A DNA stretch of 64,000 bases from Vulcanimicrobiota bacterium (GCA_023447635.1 JAEXNA010000085.1:6470-70469); one strand, 5' to 3'. Numbered from the stretch's first letter, positions 43,997 through 53,741 are shown. Notes: generated from the letters alone by a model not told the origin. Translations and numbers: made by a program.

Positions 43997-45217
43997 ATGT
44001 CTGGGACCTATGATGCTATCGTGATCGGCGCGGGAGCGGCCGGGATTTTCGCTGCCTTGCGGGCTAAGGAGTGCTCGCCGGGTCTGCCTCTGGTGGTGCT
44101 GGAAGGGTCAGGGAAGCCGCTGCGCAAGGTGGGGATTTCGGGGGGAGGCCGCTGCAACGTGACCCACGCCTGTCACGACCTGGACTGGTTGCTGCGCTGC
44201 TACCCCAGGGGAGGGCCCCGGTTAGAGGCCGTGCTGGGCCGTTTCATGCCCGAGGATACGGTGCGCTGGTTCGCCGACCACGGGGTGGCTCTGAAGACCG
44301 AGCGGGACGGCCGCATGTTCCCCACCACCGATTCCTCCCAGACCATCATCGACTGCCTGCTGGGCGAGGCCCGCAGGCGGGGCGTAGAGCTGAAGACCGG
44401 GGTCAAGGTCGAGCGGGTCAAGAAGCGAGGAGCGGGCTTGTTCGAGGTGCGCTGCGGCGAGGAGAGCACTCTGCTGGCTAGCAAGGTTTTGCTGGCGACC
44501 GGTGGAGGGTCGAAAGCGACCGGATGGCTGGGCGACCTGGGGCATAAGGTGGTGCCGGATATCCCTTCGCTGTTCACCTTCTGCTGTCGGCATCCGGTGA
44601 TTGACGGACTGCCCGGAGTCGCCGTCGAGAAGACGCGGCTTCGACTGAATCTCGAGGGCGGCTTCGAGAGCGATGGGCCGTTGCTGATCACTCACTGGGG
44701 TCTCAGCGGTCCCGCCGTGCTGAAACTGTCGGCCTTCGCGGCGCGCGCGCTGCACGCTACCGGCTATAAGGGCGAACTGATCTGCGACCTGCTCCCCGAG
44801 GTCGAGGACGAGGAGCTCTGGCAAACCCTGGAGGGGGGAGGGGAGGGGCGCGTCAGCACGGCATCTCCGTTCCCCGCCCTCTCGAAGCGACTCTGGCAGC
44901 GCCTGGTGGCGCAGGCCGGTATCGCAGAGACCACGACCTGGCGCAAATTGCCGCCCGCGGCCTCGCAGAAACTGGGCGATTCGCTGCGCCGGCTGGTGCT
45001 TCCGGTCTCTGGCAAGGGCGCTTTTAAGGAAGAGTTCGTGACCGCGGGCGGCCTGCCGTTGGCCGAACTGGATCCGTACAGCATGGAGAGCCGCAAGGTG
45101 CCCGGACTTTACGTGGCGGGCGAACTGCTGGATGTCGACGGCATCACCGGCGGCTTCAACTTCCAGAACGCCTGGGCCAGCGGCTACGTGGCCGGCGAGG
45201 GGCTGGCCTCAAGCTAG
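43997..45217 (+). CDS. BaiN/HI0933-type NAD(P)/FAD-dependent oxidoreductase
   Basis: A flavoprotein of about 406 residues. The FAD Rossmann start is AIVIGAGAAGIFAAL, followed by the family signature KVGISGGGRCNVTH, LATGGGSKATG and the C-terminal GLYVAGELLDVDGITGGFNFQNAWASG. Family members include BaiN of bile-acid metabolism, but most are uncharacterised. ATG 43997 follows AGG at six bases; ATG 43985 is possible, though it sits beside the preceding terminator. Converges with the second subtilase, 3 bp away. Confidence 0.92.
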   Translation: MSGTYDAIVIGAGAAGIFAALRAKECSPGLPLVVLEGSGKPLRKVGISGGGRCNVTHACHDLDWLLRCYPRGGPRLEAVLGRFMPEDTVRWFADHGVALKTERDGRMFPTTDSSQTIIDCLLGEARRRGVELKTGVKVERVKKRGAGLFEVRCGEESTLLASKVLLATGGGSKATGWLGDLGHKVVPDIPSLFTFCCRHPVIDGLPGVAVEKTRLRLNLEGGFESDGPLLITHWGLSGPAVLKLSAFAARALHATGYKGELICDLLPEVEDEELWQTLEGGGEGRVSTASPFPALSKRLWQRLVAQAGIAETTTWRKLPPAASQKLGDSLRRLVLPVSGKGAFKEEFVTAGGLPLAELDPYSMESRKVPGLYVAGELLDVDGITGGFNFQNAWASGYVAGEGLASS

Positions 45218-45220
45218 GGC

Positions 45221-46354
45221 TCAGGAAGCTTTGCGCTGCTTTTTGCCCTGGGCTTCGGCGGCTTTGACCGCAGCTTCCAGGTTCAAGCGACCGGCGCCCT
45301 GAGTGTTGGCACGAACGCCGTCCATCGGGACCGCCGTCTCGGTCAGGATGTGCTTGATGTCGGCGTGGGTCAGCGCCGGGTTCACCTGCAGCAGCAGGGC
45401 AGCAGCGCCCGAGACCATGGGGGCGGCCTGCGAACTGCCGCTGATCGACAGGTAGTCGGCGTGGCCCTCGAGTTGGTTGGAGTAGGCCGAGTCGGGAGCC
45501 AGCACCGAAACCACCGAGGTGCCCTCGGCGATCAGGTCGGGCTTACCGCCCAGCAGGGCGCCCTGGCTGGATTTTTCCCAGATTTTGTCGTCTTTGTGCG
45601 AGGCCGTGCCGCCGTCGTCAATCACTCCCACCGTGATGACGTCGGGAGAGATGCCGGGAGAGGCTATGGTAGAGGGGTGGATCCCGCCGCGGCTTTCGTT
45701 GCCGGCCGAGGCCACGACGACCAGGCCAGCCGCCACGGCGCGCTCTGCGGCCAGGCGCAGTTCATCCTTGCTGGCGTCCGAGTTGGCGGGCATTCCCAGC
45801 GACAGGTTCAGCACGTCGATCGAGTATTTGTCCTTATTGGCGATCACCCAGTCGACCGCCTTGACGGCCTCTTTCTCGGAGGTGATGCGGCAGGCCACCA
45901 GGTCGGCTTTAGGAGCGACCCCGTCGACCTTCTCACCATCGCCCAGGATGATGCCGGCGACGTGGGTTCCGTGACCCTTGGGGTCGTGCGGGATGCGACG
46001 GCGCGAGCCGAAATCTTTGAAAGCTTTGATACGGTCGCCGAAGTCGGCGTGAGGGGCGACACCGCTGTCGACCACGGCCACGGTGACGCCTTCGCCATCG
46101 ACGCCGCGCTTGTGCAGGCGGTCCATCCCCTTGGGGCGGGAGATGTAGCCGACGTCGTCAGCCTCGAAGCCGGCCAGGCTGTCCTGGCTCAGGTTGCCGT
46201 CGTTCACGGAGGCGAGCGCTTCAGCGGCTTCGCTCTCCATCGCCTCGGTGGCGGAAACGCGGGCTGCCAGAGCGGCGCGCAGAGTTCCGGCGTCGATGTT
46301 ACGAGCACTCAACTGGTGGCGAAGTCTCTCGATCTGGGCAGCGGTGTTGATCAC
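45221..46354 (-). CDS. Subtilisin-like serine protease (S8 family), second copy
   Basis: A 377-residue protease with a helical N-terminal region of about 80 residues instead of a signal peptide, then Asp96 (VAVVDSGVA), His128 (KGHGTHVAG), oxyanion Asn in SAGNES and the nucleophile in ISGSSQAAPMVSG, where the usual GTSM is GSSQ. The C-terminus is Lys-rich. It is only distantly similar to the subtilase at 42458. GTG 46354 lies 9 bp from a TATACT box (46363-46368, minus strand), so its mRNA may be leaderless. Confidence 0.92.
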   Translation of the reverse strand: MINTAAQIERLRHQLSARNIDAGTLRAALAARVSATEAMESEAAEALASVNDGNLSQDSLAGFEADDVGYISRPKGMDRLHKRGVDGEGVTVAVVDSGVAPHADFGDRIKAFKDFGSRRRIPHDPKGHGTHVAGIILGDGEKVDGVAPKADLVACRITSEKEAVKAVDWVIANKDKYSIDVLNLSLGMPANSDASKDELRLAAERAVAAGLVVVASAGNESRGGIHPSTIASPGISPDVITVGVIDDGGTASHKDDKIWEKSSQGALLGGKPDLIAEGTSVVSVLAPDSAYSNQLEGHADYLSISGSSQAAPMVSGAAALLLQVNPALTHADIKHILTETAVPMDGVRANTQGAGRLNLEAAVKAAEAQGKKQRKAS

Positions 46355-46551
46355 GATCTGAGAGTATACTTATCCCCGCCTCGACATGTTTCAGATTTGT
46401 AAACCGGAGCCCTGATTTTCCATGATCAGGACCTTTATGCTAGGCGATTTTCTTCAATGTTTATGCCAATTTCGAACTCCCCGGCAGAGGAAAGGCGCGG
46501 CGAGCACCGCGCCGGTCGACAGCGAGGCGACATATCGGCTATCCTCGTGCC

Positions 46552-47928
46552 TTGTCTAGCTTTCTTCAAGAGATTCGAGCGACGCTGAAGCTGGGGCTAC
46601 CGATGGCGGGGGCTCAGCTAAGCCAGTTGGCTATGACCACCACCGACGTGGCCTACGTGGGACGCCTGCACGAAGGGGCGCTGGCCGCTATGGCGGTGGG
46701 TCAGGCCTCGTACAGCTTTTTTCTGGCTTTCGGGATCGGTCTGATTGCTGCGGTAGGTCCGCTGTCGGCCCAGGCTCACGGCGCCGGACGCGCTCGCGCC
46801 GACCGGCCCATGGGGGTCGGGATCTGGTGTGCCGTGATCTACGGCCTGCTGAGCTGGGCAGCGCTCTACAACATCGACCGACTTTACGCCCTGCTGGGGT
46901 ACGCGCCGGAGGTCGCCGATCTGGCCACCGTCTACGTGCGCTCCATCATGCTGGGACTTCCGGGCTTTTTCATCTACCTGGCCGTCAAGAACTACTTCGA
47001 CAGCACGGGGCGTCCGCGACTGGCTTTCCAGGTCGCCTTCCTGGCGATCGGGCTGAACGCTCTGGTGGCCTATGGGCTGGTTTTCGGGGCCTGGGGACTG
47101 CCGAGCTTTGGAGTCGTGGGGGTGGGGATGACCACCTCTGTTGTGAGTTGGTGCATGGCGTTGGCGCTGCTGATTCAGGCGCGAGCATCTTTGCGGGCGG
47201 GCGTCTTGCGAACCGACCCGGTCGAGGTGCGAGAGTTCCTCGCCGTCGGCTTGCCGGTCGCCGGCTCCCTGCTGATGGAGGTGGGGCTGTTTGCGGTGGC
47301 GGCCTTGCTGATGGGTAAACTGGGCGCGGAAGAGGCGGCCGCGCATCTGATCGTGATCACCTGCGCCTCTTCGACCTTCATGGTGCCGCTCGGAATCTCG
47401 TTTGCGGGCGCGGCGCGAGTTGGGCAGGCGATCGGCGCCGGAGAGTTTCGGCGGGTTCGGCTGGCTGGACTTGCCGCAGTGGCGGTGGGCGCCGGCTGTA
47501 TGATGCTGAGCGCCATCGTCTTTGCCGCGATCCCGGACGCCCTGGTCAGAGTTTTCTGGGACCCCAGCGGCGACGCGGGGAAAGTTCGCCAGATGGCCAC
47601 CCAACTATTCCTGATCGCCGGTGTCTTCCAGATCTTCGACGGTCTCCAGGTCACGGCCAGCGGGGCGCTGCGCGGTATGAAAGATGTGAAAGTTCCGCTC
47701 TTGATCGGTTTCCTATCGTACTGGTTGGTGGGGCTGGGCACGGCGACCTACCTTTCTCTTCATACTCCCTTGCGCCATCTCGGCGTCTGGCTTGGGCTGC
47801 TCGCGGGGCTGGCTTGCGCGGGAGTGACCTTGACCTTGAGGTTCCATCTGCTCAGCGGCCGACTGGCGCGGGACAGCCGTTTGCAACAGATTTCTCAGGT
47901 CGAGGCGGTGTCCCCAGGAGAGATCTAG
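46552..47928 (+). CDS. MATE family multidrug/sodium antiporter
   Basis: A 458-residue transporter with twelve predicted helices in two homologous halves. The first half has MAGAQLSQLAMTTTDVAYVGRL and the second AHLIVITCASSTFMVPLGISFAGAARVGQAIG and GALRGMKDVKVPLLI, all typical of NorM-type MATE exporters. The start is TTG 46552 with no clear ribosome-binding site. A hairpin (GGCGCGG/CCGCGCC, about 46494-46514) lies in the upstream 197 bp. Confidence 0.93.
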   Translation: MSSFLQEIRATLKLGLPMAGAQLSQLAMTTTDVAYVGRLHEGALAAMAVGQASYSFFLAFGIGLIAAVGPLSAQAHGAGRARADRPMGVGIWCAVIYGLLSWAALYNIDRLYALLGYAPEVADLATVYVRSIMLGLPGFFIYLAVKNYFDSTGRPRLAFQVAFLAIGLNALVAYGLVFGAWGLPSFGVVGVGMTTSVVSWCMALALLIQARASLRAGVLRTDPVEVREFLAVGLPVAGSLLMEVGLFAVAALLMGKLGAEEAAAHLIVITCASSTFMVPLGISFAGAARVGQAIGAGEFRRVRLAGLAAVAVGAGCMMLSAIVFAAIPDALVRVFWDPSGDAGKVRQMATQLFLIAGVFQIFDGLQVTASGALRGMKDVKVPLLIGFLSYWLVGLGTATYLSLHTPLRHLGVWLGLLAGLACAGVTLTLRFHLLSGRLARDSRLQQISQVEAVSPGEI

Positions 47929-47991
47929 ACATCGCTACTGGGAGTGGGATGAAGAAGGATGAACCCAAGTGATCACCAATGAGGATCAATT

Positions 47992-49287
47992 ATGCAGTAC
48001 TTGCCTTCTTTTCTCTGCCAGCTTATCGACGCCGTAGCTTATAAGCGCGATCCCGCCGAGTTCGGCGAGGATTGGGAGACCTGGAAGGAAGACTTCGAGA
48101 CCTATTTCGAGCGGGAAAGCGACTACTCTCTGTCCGACGAGGACGGGATGGTGGTGCAGAATGTCCCCCATCTGCTCGAGCAACTCGACGGGCTGGTCGG
48201 CCGTAGCTTGAAGGGCGAGAACCTGCTGGAAGAGCTGATCAAGGCCTCGGTAGCGTTCTTCGACGCTCACGACAAGTTTTACAACGAGCGCGAGCGGTTG
48301 TACTTCGTGCAGAGCGCGCCGATCGACCGTCTGCTCAAGGCGTCTATCGCCCACCTGCAGGGCCGGGCCCACATCGACGCCGTCCACCGGCGGGAAGTCG
48401 ACGCGGCGCTGGCGGTCGACGTGCTCCATTCGATCTGGCAGATGGCCCGCGCCGACCTTCCCGAGGACTTTAACCGCGGCACCATCGACGGTTTTCAGCG
48501 GGCCCAAAAAGGGTTTCATATGTTGGCCGAGCACCCCGATGCGGTCCCCGGCCCGGTGCTGGAAGAAGCAGTTTTCGAGATCAAGAGCGCGGGAGAACTG
48601 CTCGAGCATCTCCCCAATCTGATGCGCCGCTATCAAGAGCAGGCGGGCTCGATGATCCCCGTGATCGGAGAGCTGATCACCTCGTTGCGCGCCAAGCCTG
48701 ACGACGACGAACTGATCACCCTGCTGCGAGAAGAAGCTGTGCCTGCGCTGCTCGAGATGTGGGATGCTCGTCAGGACGGCTGGATGCTGGAGCCGTCCGA
48801 GGCGCCAGGCCTGTTGGAAGATGCCAATCACGCGATCGGCCTGCTCTCGGAGCAGCTCGAGACCTATCCGGACAACGAGGACGAGTTCTGGCAGACGGTA
48901 GACAACCTCGAAGACCTTTTTCTGCAGTTCCGCGATCAGACCATGAGCATCGAAGAGCTGCGCGCCTCGCCTTACTGGCCCGAGGCCCAGATGCTGCTGA
49001 ACCTGCTGCGCGGCGGTGCGCCGCGTTACGCCGCTTACACCTTCGCCAACGGGGTTAAGGAGGGCGACGCTCCTGAAGTCATCAAGGGGCTGGGTAAGGC
49101 GCTGGAAGAGTATCTCAAGGAGCCCGACCCGGTCATCCTGCTCGAGGCGCTGCAGCTACTCAAACAGGACCAGGAGCTGAACAAGACCACCCGCCCTTGC
49201 GGGGCCTGTGGGGTCCGCATCCCGTTGCAGGCTAAGACTTGTCCCGATTGCAACGCCAAAGTCGAAGAGTTCTCCCTCTCCGGCTAA
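47992..49287 (+). CDS. Hypothetical helical protein with C-terminal zinc ribbon
   Basis: A 431-residue soluble protein, acidic and nearly all-helical through residue 395, ending in a zinc ribbon CGACGVRIPLQAKTCPDC. There is no signal peptide. The helices are amphipathic with Leu spacing, so it may be a scaffold. ATG 47992 has GAGG seven bases upstream. No recognised family. It lies 63 bp after the MATE gene and 4 bp from the convergent phosphatase gene. Confidence 0.75.
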   Translation: MQYLPSFLCQLIDAVAYKRDPAEFGEDWETWKEDFETYFERESDYSLSDEDGMVVQNVPHLLEQLDGLVGRSLKGENLLEELIKASVAFFDAHDKFYNERERLYFVQSAPIDRLLKASIAHLQGRAHIDAVHRREVDAALAVDVLHSIWQMARADLPEDFNRGTIDGFQRAQKGFHMLAEHPDAVPGPVLEEAVFEIKSAGELLEHLPNLMRRYQEQAGSMIPVIGELITSLRAKPDDDELITLLREEAVPALLEMWDARQDGWMLEPSEAPGLLEDANHAIGLLSEQLETYPDNEDEFWQTVDNLEDLFLQFRDQTMSIEELRASPYWPEAQMLLNLLRGGAPRYAAYTFANGVKEGDAPEVIKGLGKALEEYLKEPDPVILLEALQLLKQDQELNKTTRPCGACGVRIPLQAKTCPDCNAKVEEFSLSG

Positions 49288-49291
49288 ACGG

Positions 49292-50950
49292 CTAGGGCGT
49301 CGGGACCGACCAGGGCAGGGGGTCCGCGTCACAGCCGCCGGGCGGGGTTAGCCCCAGAGTCAGGCAGATGGTGCTGACCAGTTGACGGGGCGAGCAGGTT
49401 CGCCCGTCGACGCCGCGCTGCGACCAGCCGTACATCAAAAGCGGAACGTGCGAGTCGTCGTTCCAGGGGGTGCCGTGGTTGGTGCCTCCGGGCTTTTGGA
49501 ATCCCAACTGGTAGTTCGGCCTCCAAACCATCGAGAGGTCGCCGGTGCGACCGGGAAACAGGCTGCGGGCGGCTTTGTCTTCCCAGGAGGTGCCGCGATG
49601 TTCTCCCCTGGCCAGAAGCTCGCTGTCGAGCACCGTCAGCATCCCCTCCGTGGCCAGAATCTCTTCCTTCAGAGCGGCCAGCATAGCGGGTTTGTCCGCC
49701 TCTTTGCCAGGCGCTGTCGTGACGAAGATATAGGGGTCGGTGATGTCGAGTTTGTAGCCTGACCATTGTTTCGCCAGACGCGCTTCGAGTCGAGCCCGAA
49801 ACGGCGTGGAAGGAACCTGAGCGGCGTTGGTACGTAGCTCTTGGAGCCGGGTGGCCAGTGGGGTGATGCCGTGGTCGGCGGTCAGGACCACCAGGCAGTT
49901 GCTCAAGCCGACCTTCTTTTCCAGTCCACTGAGCAGTTTGGCGATCTCGCGGTCGATCTGAAGCAGGGTCTCCAGCGCCTCGGGAGAGTCGGGTCCAAAA
50001 GAGTGTCCGACGCGGTCGAGGGTGGCTACGCCCACGTACAGCAGGTCGGTGGGGCCCTCTTTGCCGAGTTCGTAGAAGTCGACCGACTGCAAAGCTAGAT
50101 CGACGGTCGAACTCAGACCCCACGGAGTGTGAGTCCAGGCCACGTAAAAGTCTTCGCTGGGGCCTTCGGGGTGCCCGCCGTCAATCTTGTGAGGAAACGC
50201 TTCGCCCAGCCCCGCGTAGTAGGCAGCGACGCCCTCCGAGCCTGTCGAAATCGAAGCAGGGATGGGAGTGGGAAGCAGTTCGGGAGTCCACTCTTTGGCA
50301 AAGTCCTGATCGGGGTGATGGGCCCTGTTCCACTCTTCGACGAAAGGCGGGAGGCTGCCGTCGGGAGCGTAGTGACGGCTGGTCACCCAGTTCCCGCTCT
50401 CTTCATCGAACCACAGGGAAGCATCGGCCGAGGTGCCGCCGAGCAGGACGGCCGTGCGGTCTTTCAAGGCGACGGCCACCACCTTGGACTGCCCCCCCGT
50501 GGCCTCTTTCAAGGTGTCGCCCAGGGTTGGAGCCGTCAGATCGCGAGGCGAGTAGCCGGGGCTACCCTTCTTGCCTCCGACCAGAGGAGAGTCGGGATCC
50601 CAGCCTGCGTCACTGAGCTTTCCGTCGCCCAGTCGCTTCCAGCGGTTTCCGACAACGCCGTGAACCGAAGGGAGCGCCCCGGTCGAAATCGCCGAGTGGC
50701 CTACGGCCGTGTGGGTAGGGAAGTGGTCGTGGAAAGCTCTCTGATGCTCGATGCCAAACTGAGAAAGTCGGCGCAGGCCTCCCTGTTCCGGGCCCAGGTA
50801 CAACGAGCGGTAGCGTTCTAGCTGGTCCTGTCGCATCTGGTCGACAACCACAACCACGACCAACTTCTTGTCGGTCTTACCGGGAGCGGCGGGCAGGGCC
50901 TGGCACGATAAGGTGAGCAGGCAGAGAAACGGGATCATTCGGCGCATCAT
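49292..50950 (-). CDS. Alkaline phosphatase superfamily protein, PafA-like
   Basis: A 552-residue exported phosphatase or phosphodiesterase. After an N-terminal signal sequence (cleavage near LSCQALPAA) come VVVDQMRQD (metal-binding Asp), HFPTHTAVGH with the nucleophilic Thr, VGVATLDRVGHSFGPDSPE, LTADHGITPL and GTNHGTPWNDDSHVPLL. The Thr nucleophile is characteristic of PafA-type enzymes. Releases phosphate from monoesters in the periplasm. Converges with the helical protein gene. Confidence 0.9.
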   Translation of the reverse strand: MMRRMIPFLCLLTLSCQALPAAPGKTDKKLVVVVVVDQMRQDQLERYRSLYLGPEQGGLRRLSQFGIEHQRAFHDHFPTHTAVGHSAISTGALPSVHGVVGNRWKRLGDGKLSDAGWDPDSPLVGGKKGSPGYSPRDLTAPTLGDTLKEATGGQSKVVAVALKDRTAVLLGGTSADASLWFDEESGNWVTSRHYAPDGSLPPFVEEWNRAHHPDQDFAKEWTPELLPTPIPASISTGSEGVAAYYAGLGEAFPHKIDGGHPEGPSEDFYVAWTHTPWGLSSTVDLALQSVDFYELGKEGPTDLLYVGVATLDRVGHSFGPDSPEALETLLQIDREIAKLLSGLEKKVGLSNCLVVLTADHGITPLATRLQELRTNAAQVPSTPFRARLEARLAKQWSGYKLDITDPYIFVTTAPGKEADKPAMLAALKEEILATEGMLTVLDSELLARGEHRGTSWEDKAARSLFPGRTGDLSMVWRPNYQLGFQKPGGTNHGTPWNDDSHVPLLMYGWSQRGVDGRTCSPRQLVSTICLTLGLTPPGGCDADPLPWSVPTP

Positions 50951-51036
50951 CGTCCTTGGGGTTGCCGTGAGGAGGGGAGGATCCCTGCCTGCAGCCCTGA
51001 TCAGGGGGAGGTAAGGCGCCAGGGGAGGAAGCCGGA

Positions 51037-52419
51037 TTGGTGAGGGAGAGTGTGTCGTGGGCCGAACGGTTGGTGGCGCGTCCTGGTTTTGACCTGGCCG
51101 TGTTGGGGCTGATCATCGTGTCGGTGGTCCTGCTCTGCTTAGAGATCGCCCACCCGATCGGCGACCCGACGCACGAGAAGCTAGCCTTCGTCAGCAACAT
51201 CATTACCGCCATCTTTGTGCTCGAACTGGGGATTCGCTACCAGGCCAGTCGACGCAAGCGTCGTTTTCTGAGGGAGTACTGGATCGACATCCTGGCCGTG
51301 CTTCCGTTGTTCCGCGCCTTGCGTTTTCTGAGGCTTTTGCGCCTCTTGCGGCTGTTCCGAGCGGTTAACCTGGTGACTCGGCAGACCCGGCTGTTCGAAT
51401 GGCTGTTTCGCAAGCGCGTCACAGAGTATCTGTTTATCGTGCTCCTGCTGCTGTTCGCGACGCTTTTCGGAACGCTGGGATTGGCCCATTTCCATGTAGC
51501 GGGTGGGGCCGGCTGGGGTTTGTTGGAGCGCTCGTTCTGGGAGACCCTGTTTACCCTGGTGGCCGGCGAGCCGATCACCGAATTTCCCGGGACTCTGGGC
51601 GGGAGGGTGGTCATTCTCCTGGTTCAGCTCAGCGGGCTGACGTTCTTTGCGCTGCTGACCGGTACGGTGTCGGCGGTCATGATTGAAAAAGTGAGAGAGG
51701 GTACCGTGTTTCAGCAGATTTTGCTCGAGGATCTCGAGAACCATATCTTGATATGTGGCTTCAATGCCGGCGTCGAGACGGTCGTTGGCGAGTTGCAGAA
51801 CCACCCCGACTTTCGCGACCGCGAGATCGTGGTGATCAGCGAGCGGGAAGAGCTTCCCCAACTCGATGTGCCGTTCCCTAGCCGAGTGCGCTCGGTCAAA
51901 GAAGATTTCACCAGGGTCGAAGTGCTGAAGAAGTGCAACGTCGAGCGCTGCGCCGTGGCCGTGATCGTATCCGAGATAACCCATAACCGGTCGCGCCAGG
52001 ACGCGGATGCTCGAACCGTTCTGGCCGCCCTGACCATCGAAAAGCTCAAGCCGGGAGTTCATACCTGCGCCGAGCTTTCTAACGCTCAGAGCGAACCGCA
52101 CCTTCGTATGGGCGGGGTCAACGAAGTGATCGTGACCCGCAATATCGCCGGTCATCTTCTAGCCCAGGCCGCCATGTATTCGGCCAACGTCCATTTACTG
52201 CAGGAGTTGCTCAAGCCGACTTCCGGTAATACCTTACAGCCGATGGAGGTCCCTTCGGAGTTGGTAGGCACGGGGTTCTCGACCGCGTTGGCCACCATGC
52301 ACTCGGAGCACGGGATCATTTTGATGGCGGTCGAGAAAAGCAGCGGTGAGGTTCTGCTGAACCCCAGGGAGTACACCCTGGCCGAAGGCGATCGCCTGAT
52401 CTGCGTGGCGGCCGGTTAG
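51037..52419 (+). CDS. Voltage-sensor-type ion channel with RCK domain, atypical selectivity filter
   Basis: A 460-residue membrane protein. Helices S1-S4 occupy residues 18-110; S4 is strongly basic with Arg every third residue (FRALRFLRLLRLLRLFRA). A pore loop and S6 follow (about 165-215). The filter reads TLVAGEP (about 173-179) instead of TVGYGD, so potassium selectivity is doubtful. From residue 235 there is a TrkA-N/RCK nucleotide-binding domain (ILICGFNAGVE), then a TrkA-C-like end. TTG 51037 and GTG 51040 are both behind GGGGAGGA. The 3' end overlaps the thioredoxin gene. Confidence 0.88.
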   Translation: MVRESVSWAERLVARPGFDLAVLGLIIVSVVLLCLEIAHPIGDPTHEKLAFVSNIITAIFVLELGIRYQASRRKRRFLREYWIDILAVLPLFRALRFLRLLRLLRLFRAVNLVTRQTRLFEWLFRKRVTEYLFIVLLLLFATLFGTLGLAHFHVAGGAGWGLLERSFWETLFTLVAGEPITEFPGTLGGRVVILLVQLSGLTFFALLTGTVSAVMIEKVREGTVFQQILLEDLENHILICGFNAGVETVVGELQNHPDFRDREIVVISEREELPQLDVPFPSRVRSVKEDFTRVEVLKKCNVERCAVAVIVSEITHNRSRQDADARTVLAALTIEKLKPGVHTCAELSNAQSEPHLRMGGVNEVIVTRNIAGHLLAQAAMYSANVHLLQELLKPTSGNTLQPMEVPSELVGTGFSTALATMHSEHGIILMAVEKSSGEVLLNPREYTLAEGDRLICVAAG

Positions 52420-52754
52420 CCGGCTAGCGGGGTCTCCGGTTGGTGGACGAGTTCTAGCAGTTCCGGTTTCCCGGTCAGACCTTCGTGGCGGGCCACCAGA
52501 ACACCGGATCGAAATAGGCAAAGCGAGGGGTTCCGGGTCACCGAGTAGGTGCGAGCCAGGTCGGGTTCATCTTCGACGTTGACCTTACCGAGCGCGACGC
52601 TGTCCCCCCATTCGGGCGCCAGTTCCAGCAAGAGGCGCTCGAGCTTTTTGCACGGGGCGCACCAGTCGGTGCCGAAGTGAACCAGAAGAGGGGCCGCCGT
52701 GCTGCTCACGGCTTCCTGGAAGGTGAGAGAGGTGAACTCTCGGAGTCTAGGCAT
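52416..52754 (-). CDS. Thioredoxin-like protein
   Basis: A 112-residue single-domain thiol-disulfide oxidoreductase with the active site WCAPC (Cys32, Cys35), where Ala replaces the common Gly, and the cis-Pro region RNPSLCLF. Probably reduces cytosolic disulfides. No signal peptide. Its stop codon overlaps the convergent channel gene by 4 bp. Confidence 0.9.
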   Translation of the reverse strand: MPRLREFTSLTFQEAVSSTAAPLLVHFGTDWCAPCKKLERLLLELAPEWGDSVALGKVNVEDEPDLARTYSVTRNPSLCLFRSGVLVARHEGLTGKPELLELVHQPETPLAG

Positions 52755-52824
52755 GTCGACTTGTCTTCCCCCTCCGCTCGGGAATCCTTTCCGATTGGAT
52801 AAGAAAGCCGTGCCGGCGACGTTA

Positions 52825-53295
52825 CTAGTCGATCCAGAGGTTGCCGAGAAAGACGGTGTCTTGCTCGCGATAAGAGAGCCCGGTAGCGCCCATTTGCGCC
52901 AGCGTGGGCCCGATGGGAGGATGGAAGGTCAGGTCGGCCACCTGCGAGATCGGAATCCAGGCTACGTCGGTGATCCGCTCTTCTTTCAGGAGAGCGGTCG
53001 GAGCGCAGCCCAGGCGTCGGGCGCTGAACACCAGGTGTAACAGATGGCGTGCGCCGTCAGGCGCCACCGTCTCGCTGGCCAGCAGAAGGTGACCGATTTC
53101 GGCCTCCACGCCGGTCTCTTCGAGCAGTTCCCGACGAGCCGCCTCTTTGACGCCCTCGCCCCACTCGAGGCCGCCTCCCGGCAGCAGCCAGTACTTGTGG
53201 TCGCCTTTGGAGTGTTCGACCAGAAGGAGGCGGTCGTCTTCACACAGGGCCACGGCCACACGGATGCGGGGCCGGCTTCGGGATTGCGCTGTCAT
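52825..53295 (-). CDS. Nudix hydrolase
   Basis: A 156-residue protein with a full Nudix box (GGGLEWGEGVKEAARRELLE, then ETGV) around residues 40-62, preceded by the WLLPGG strand. Nudix enzymes hydrolyse nucleoside diphosphates linked to another moiety; the substrate cannot be told. A cytosolic single-domain protein. It is 70 bp upstream of the thioredoxin gene on the same strand. Confidence 0.92.
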   Translation of the reverse strand: MTAQSRSRPRIRVAVALCEDDRLLLVEHSKGDHKYWLLPGGGLEWGEGVKEAARRELLEETGVEAEIGHLLLASETVAPDGARHLLHLVFSARRLGCAPTALLKEERITDVAWIPISQVADLTFHPPIGPTLAQMGATGLSYREQDTVFLGNLWID

Positions 53296-53448
53296 GGCCC
53301 GCCTTCTTCCCCAAGCGTCTAGCGCTCCCTGCCCGGGGATGGGGAGTAGGGAGAGGGATAAGCGAGTTCTATCCGAGAGTGGCTCCGAAGGTCTTCGTAG
53401 CTGGACTACCTTGAACGAATACAGTCATGAGCAAGGAGGCAATTCAAT

Positions 53449-53703
53449 ATGCTCACTATGGAGAAGACCGAACTGACGACCTGGATGGAAAAGGCGTTCC
53501 GCGGCGATCTGCCGGAAGAGGTCGAGATGTTGCTGCGGCAACGAGAAACCGATTTTAACATCCTGACCGAGATGATGACCCAGTGGCCGGCTTCGATCAA
53601 GGAGCCGATGGACCACCTGGTCCGGCTGCAGCAGGCCGACACCCAGTTGATGTACGCCGTCATCGAGAAACTCTTCACTCGCCATCTCGAGTCCCATCCC
53701 TAG
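53449..53703 (+). CDS. Small hypothetical protein
   Basis: An 84-residue acidic, helical protein (MEKAFRGDLPEEVEMLLRQRE ...) with no membrane segment or known motif. The ATG at 53449 has AGGAGG at good spacing, and a strong terminator follows within 40 bp, so it looks like a real short gene with its own transcript. Confidence 0.65.
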   Translation: MLTMEKTELTTWMEKAFRGDLPEEVEMLLRQRETDFNILTEMMTQWPASIKEPMDHLVRLQQADTQLMYAVIEKLFTRHLESHP

Positions 53704-53741
53704 ACCTAGAGTTCCCGGAGAGCCGAGAGTCCAGAAGCAGA

